Assembly (NCBI GenBank): GCA_963691655.1
Contig: OY829326.1
Location: 13,690,878-13,754,877 of the forward strand
DNA: 64,000 nt
Direction of reading: 5' to 3'
DNA from: Toxonevra muliebris
Taxonomy: Eukaryota > Arthropoda > Insecta > Diptera > Pallopteridae
Shown here one piece after another: positions 58,411-64,000 of the stretch. The notes beneath the pieces were generated by a model. It saw only the letters and a list, made by a program, of their open reading frames with translations, did no database searches and was not told the origin of the DNA. The translations under genes were made by a program, and so were the position numbers. Position 1 is the stretch's first letter. Each line of letters opens with the position of its first letter.

Positions 58411-60169
58411 GAAAGACTATTTTACTATAAAGTTGAGCTACAATTTTCTTTTGTAGTTTTTTGCACTTGATGCAAAAATATATCATATTTACAAAAAAAC
58501 AAAATTTTATATCAGAATATATAATATAGATCATTACTGGCCTCTGATTTAGTTAGTAGAATAAGATGAAAGTTTTGAGAGGTGATCTGAGGTGGTCGCT
58601 TCATTTTTCACTAGCAAATAGCAGCAGATGTCATATTTCCCTATTTGTGTAATGGGCTTTGCACTCCAATGCAGTTGTAACGCTGCAAATCAAACTAAAT
58701 TGAATTAAAGGGAATACAAAAATTAGCAACTGTATGAATTTTTTGATCAAATACCTGGCGATGTCCTAATAAATATTCGTTTCTAATATTATTCAAAAGA
58801 ACAAGTAAAATTTAAAATTCTTAAATAGTAAACATTAAATTGTGCAAGAACGAAACAAAAGCACCAAATAAAAGAGCTCCTCAAATTGACAGCTATATTG
58901 CTATTTTTACCGAAAAGATGCTTACAAATGTACAACAAAAATAAATTTCTTCTTTACTCATTTATCCACTTATTCTACAACAAAATGTTGTTGTCTTCAC
59001 AAGTATCGTTAATGTTTTGTTGAAGTGTTTTTTCTTTTTCGTTTTTTGTCAATTCAAAGATTGTGTTTGAGTATACAATATACTTACTATACTTTTATCA
59101 GAAGAAAAACACCCCGCAGCATATTAAAGGAAATCATTTAAGAAATGTTGGAAGCATTTCGCGAACCGAGTGTTATTTTGACACTCAATTTGTTGCTACT
59201 ACCATCAACCGACACCAGAATCACCACCACCCACACTTATTTAGCCGCAAGTCATAATCTTGGTTGAAGTTTTAAAATAACATTTGAAAAGTAGCTCATT
59301 ACGAGTGAAAATGTGAATGTGAGTACCTAAATACTATTTTAGGGAGCAAAGTTAGAAAATGATTTAGTATTTTTTTATTTTAGAATTAAATTTAAAACAA
59401 AACCAAATCATGATATCGTTAGTTTTGATTATTTTTCGGGGGAATTATTAAATATTTTATTCGGGTATTTTGATATTCATGTGAACTAGAAACTCTATTT
59501 TAAAAATGATTTTTTAGGATTTGACAAGTGCTCTAAATCATTTTACTGTATAATTTTAAACAGCACTTCAACTATCAGCATTGAAAATATAACTTATTTA
59601 TAAATAATTGCAATTGGAAATGAAAACAGTTTTAAGTGACACTTTGTCCAAAGTAATTTTAAGCTGTCACAATACCATTTCACGGATGGAAAGTAGTGTG
59701 AACATATTTAGATAAAATGTTTATGAAATTGTTCAGCAACTGACATATTTATAATGCATCCTTATGCTATTATGATACATAATGGAATTTCTCTTAATTT
59801 GTCCTTTAGTTTTGTTTATCGTCTTCAAATACATAGTATGTCAACGAAAATCAAATCTTAAGTGTATTTACTTATTATTTATTTAGAGTTTGTATTTTAT
59901 AATTATTTCGATATTATTTTGATTAACATACGGAATTTAATTGCTAAGAGTTTGAACGTGATTTTCTGGTGTATTTGCTTTGTATATTGATTGCTTCTTA
60001 TGAGTTTAGGAACAGTTTTTCAGCAAATGAATTGCAATCACACCTGAGTGCATATTTTACAAGTTCGTATTCATATCTTTGGGTTGGGAGGGCTGATGTT
60101 TGGTTAATTATATGTTAATTATTGGATCAAACGCCAAAGAAAAATTTAAACTTAAAATTAAAAATTTGA
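58411..60169. other. AT-rich non-coding stretch
   Basis: No recognisable gene or element. The frame 59063-59257 is His/Tyr-rich without motifs. Confidence 0.5.
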
Positions 60170-60478
60170 TAAAAAAAAACAGTCTGATCAAATCTACATA
60201 AAAATCAAATCAAAATTCAGACCGAAATCAGGTCAAAATTCAAACCAAAGATCAGACCAAAATTCAGTCCAAAATACATATTAATATCATACCAAAACTC
60301 TGACCAAAACTTAGGCCAATTTCAGACCAAAGTCAGACTAAAATTCAGATCGTATCATATTGAGACCAAAATCAGACCAAAATTCAGATGAAAAACAGGC
60401 CAAGTTTTAAAGGTCATAAGAATACATATTTTTAAGAGAGATCGCAGTCCCCATATCCCTTTTTGGATCCACCACTGC
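60170..60478 (-). mobile_element. Third GGTCTGATTTT element, fragment with hAT-like end
   Basis: On the plus strand the phrase appears inverted (AAATCAGACCAAAATTCAG and variants, about 60180-60410). The right edge, reverse-complemented from 60478, reads GCAGTGGTGGATCCAAAAAG, matching the terminus of the element at 10787-12208. The order terminus, then about 60 bases, then repeat field is the same as at 10787, which confirms that field and terminus belong to one element family. No partner end is seen on the left, so this copy is truncated. Confidence 0.55.
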
Positions 60479-63400
60479 CTGCTACTTTAAGATGCATATG
60501 CACAAAAACTTAAAAAAAAATTAATTTACTCGTATATATGTAACTGGATTGATCAAAAATGCAAATAATTTAAATATTATAATTTCAGATTCGAAATCAA
60601 GAAAATACCCAAAATTGAGGATAATTTCTAGGAATTTAAATCTTTGACTAGATTTAATCAATTTAATTGTACTAAAATTCTTTTCCACTTGATTTTCCCG
60701 ACAACGAACTGGAGTAACGATCTCTTAAAATTATTTTTAAATTATATAACATGCACCAACTAGCAAAATTATTCATTCGTATTCGTCATCTAATAATAGA
60801 GGGCAGTATCTCTTGTGATTAATTTTCATAGAGTATATTCATGAAATTGCTCAGTGTAATGCAATAATCACATAGTAGCATGGTCGATTGAAGCGTTGGA
60901 GTTTTTTCATTAACCATTTCTTTTATTTACATATGTATATGTTTAAAATTTTTTTTTTTTTTTTTTTTTTGAAGTCAATATGATTCGTTTTCAGCGGATA
61001 TACATATAGAAAAAAATCCCCAATCAAATATTCCTGATTCAAAATGATTTTCTATCTTGAAGACATCTCAAAAATATTTCCAATTACACAATCTAAAATG
61101 TGCGCATATTGACATATAAGCAAAAATCAAACACATATTTTCAGATATTCATGTGTATGTACAAACGCACATCTACATGTGCATGCATCAATTTGAAATT
61201 GTACTCTAAACAAAAGCACTTTTGATAGAAATGCATTTCCAATCGTACGAGCATGAATTTGTTTTGTACTACATATGTAGTTCAATGAAATGGAAATGGC
61301 TTTGACATATCCACATCCGTTTCCGTTGAAATTGTAATAGTTTTTCTTATTTTCCAGCACTTTTGGTATATTTGTTTAGCTTCTCCTCTTTAGGATCTCC
61401 TTCCTTAAAAGAAAGTTGTATATATGTATATTTAAGCTTAAAGTTAATCAAAATTTATGTATGAATACATTCAATTAAGTATTGTAAAATTACTAGCTTA
61501 TTATGCACTGATTTGTATACATATATATTCACATAAATTTAAATGGCATTTAATCTTGCTGCACACGCATACAATACCTACACAAGTATTTGTGCTAATT
61601 TACATAATTGCTATTATTTAACCACTATTTATGCTATAAACAATTATGTTTATTTTCCTCCGTAATTAATGTAATATTTGTTTATAAATATTGCTTTATT
61701 GAATAGAAATTAAAAAAAATATTTCTACTTCAACTATTTTATATTTAATTAGCATCCGTTTCAGACGCTACCTGACAAAGCCGAATCGTGTTCACCTTAA
61801 TTGCTATGTGGAAAAATATAAAATTGTTTGTTTAACCGTTATAAATGTATACTATTTCTTTCTAACAGTTTCATGATCGATATAGTCTGACTTATGGTAT
61901 GTAATTGGACTCAATCGACTGTATAGTATAAAAATATCGCTACAAATTATTTTTTTTTCTTTTCAAAATTTTCTCGTATAAATATTAACCAAGAGAACCT
62001 TGACATGCTTGGGCAGAAAATAATTTAAGGAAAATTACAGCTCATTGTTTTCGCTTGCTGTCATGGTGACCAGAGCGTATGAGTAACATACAATTTCATT
62101 CACTCTATATTTGTAAGTATAAAAAACTCACAATTTCAATTGTAATAATAAATATATTAGTAAATTATTTTAACCGAAATACCTCAAAATACTAAATTTT
62201 ATCATTTCATACTGCATACAATCAAATAAGAACAATATCACAAACGGTTTCACAGATATTTCGCAGTATTCAGCTATAAAATATAAAAAAAAAAAAATTT
62301 TTGCATTTCATAATTTCCCTCACATTGATTTATTGCACAAAGAATGATACAGAATATATTGTACTCCATAAATTCCAGAGCTATATGCTCAGACTCACTG
62401 CAATAAAACAAATTACAAACAAATGCAACTATTAATTTCACTCGCAAATCCACAGAGCTGGTGATTTAAACGTATGGCCCCCTGAGTGCTTTAAATGCAT
62501 ACAAATAAATAAGCTTTCTTCCAAAACCTCAGTTTCATAAAATGAAAACGACATTGATTCATACATGTATGTAGGCATATAGACACTAACAGCCGTTGTC
62601 CATTTTGTCATTTGTCTTGAAAAACTTTGCCATCATCAACACTAATATAAACACACATTTGACTGTAAACAAAATGAACCTAGAAAATTTTTGAATAAAG
62701 ATACTTTGTTTTTCAAGGGTGCTTCATAAGAAAATAATGACCTTGAAGAAATTATTGAACTCTGAACGTGAGGATTTGATATAAAGTGACTGTAACATTT
62801 TACCCTAAATCAAAAACAAAAAGTATTGCTACATAGCTGTAGATAATTTATAAACAAAGTGAAATTCGTGTTTTTCTTTTTAATGGTCAATTGAGCAAAA
62901 CAGTTTGGCCAGCTCTTGCATGTTTAAGATATTTGAGGAATGTTCTATTAATGTGTGCAAATTTAAGCTTGAAACTTTTAACAGCTTTATGCTTTATTGC
63001 TTTTCTAGCACATGCATACACACACATTTGCAGTATTTACTTTAAAACCCCCTTTTTATAGAGCTAAAGAGAATTGAATTTCCTTTGTTAAAGAAAGAAA
63101 AAAAGTATTTAGAGACAACACAATTATTTATTTAATGGCGAACAATAGTAGATTCTCGTCTCAATTGTTTACAACATTTAACAAATATTGTTGTCACACT
63201 TGTGCGTATGTGTTAATATATGTTTCACTGTATGTATGTGTACAGTGTTAGTTAGAATAAACATCATTGGCATACAACAGCAAACGCTAGTGTCAAAGAT
63301 ACATTTGCAATTCCAGTGAGAAATCATCATTATAGTCAGCATTATTGTCATTGTCTTTGTGTTGAAGTGGTTGTAACTATTGTGGTTGCTATGCTGTTGC

Positions 63401-64000
63401 TATTGTTGTAGTTGTTGTTGCTGTCAAACGAATTCAATCAATCAAATCTGTCAAATACTCAATTGTACCTAATTCAATCAATATCAAACATGCATACACA
63501 TACACACAGGTACATATATGTATATATACGAATATATACACACACACACATTCTCATCGTGCATAGTAAATTTTGTCAACTTGTACACATTCAAACACAT
63601 AATGTCCTAATTAAAATAGACAAATTGAATTACGTTGGCATTTCGTTTAAATATCTCTTAGGTATACTAGTAGATGTACATACTTAGTTATGAAATAGTA
63701 ATTAATTTGTTAAATTCCCCAAATTCATTTTAGTTATACAAAATATTGTGAAAATATTTTGTTCAAATTCTGTAACAAATAATAGCGATGTGAATTTCAG
63801 TTACAAAATCGTGAAAACGCTGTAGTTCAAATATTAAATTTTCTTTGATTGTAAGCAACTACGACAAAATATTTGGTTTTTTTTCAGTTTTAAACTGTTT
63901 TCTATTATTTATTTTGACAAACTCTTTCAAGTGCATGATGAAGTGATATTAGATCGATTGTGAGCCCTCTCAAACGAAGATGATCTATGTTTAAAGAATC
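60479..64000. other. AT-rich non-coding stretch to the window end
   Basis: Contains a poly-T at about 60951-60971, CACATA/TATG words near 63490-63550 and TTG/GTT trinucleotides at 63384-63424. The frames 61127-61360 and 63412-63687 are built on such repeats. I see no gene. Confidence 0.5.

Noticed and set aside
1..64000. CRISPR arrays, phage or bacterial operons
   Set aside because: No regularly spaced repeats with unique spacers and no compact gene blocks; composition and repeats are those of an insect nuclear genome.

Overview
The window looks like 64 kb of non-coding nuclear DNA from a higher fly. It is very AT-rich, full of short CATA/TATG, CA/TG and CAA/CTA runs and long A or T homopolymers. 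It also carries degraded LINEs, a mariner-family transposon, short inverted-repeat elements and scattered TTAGGTTAGG motifs. A tephritid-type fruit fly would fit, but that is an impression from repeat style and not a proven identification. I find no intact host gene, no rRNA or functional tRNA gene, no CRISPR array and no bacterial-type operon. Nearly every open frame is short, low-complexity and without family motifs, so the window is best read as an intergenic stretch or the interior of one or more very long introns.

What can be annotated is almost entirely a transposon graveyard. From left to right: a SINE-like fragment at the left edge; a hAT-like end near 700; a 1.4 kb element (10787-12208) with hAT-like ends, filled with a degenerate GGTCTGATTTT repeat and carrying an inserted tRNA-derived SINE; a 5'-truncated LINE with an RNase H domain (15820-16804) flanked by an 8-bp duplication; a hairpin and a TTAA-flanked MITE (16910-17215); a hAT-like element with CGGGGAATTT subterminal repeats (17430-18469); and pogo-like end repeats interrupted by a LINE tail (19159-19752).

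In the middle, a possible decayed Cys/His-rich coding segment sits at 24144-24717 on the minus strand. It is followed by a MITE with perfect 26-bp arms (25667-25926), three further TTAA-flanked MITEs (27574, 30797 and 31458, the last inside a LINE), an 83-bp tandem duplication (38573) and a duplicated perfect palindrome (43354).

The most structured block is 43679-46360. It holds a broken mariner with an LTR-like insertion in its transposase gene and, about 1.1 kb away, a longer copy of that LTR-like sequence in the opposite orientation with a TATA box. Further right are a 678-bp terminal-inverted-repeat element (53345-54022), another TTAA MITE (54550-54779), a second GGTCTGATTTT repeat field split by a LINE with a recognisable reverse transcriptase (56325-58410), and a third field ending in the same hAT-like terminus (60170-60478).

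The strongest general theme is several short elements with matching inverted ends at or next to TTAA, suggesting piggyBac-like mobilisation in this genome. Nested insertions (MITE in LINE, LTR in mariner, SINE and LINE in repeat elements) give a relative order of events. Boundaries and family names come from reading the bases by eye, without database comparison.
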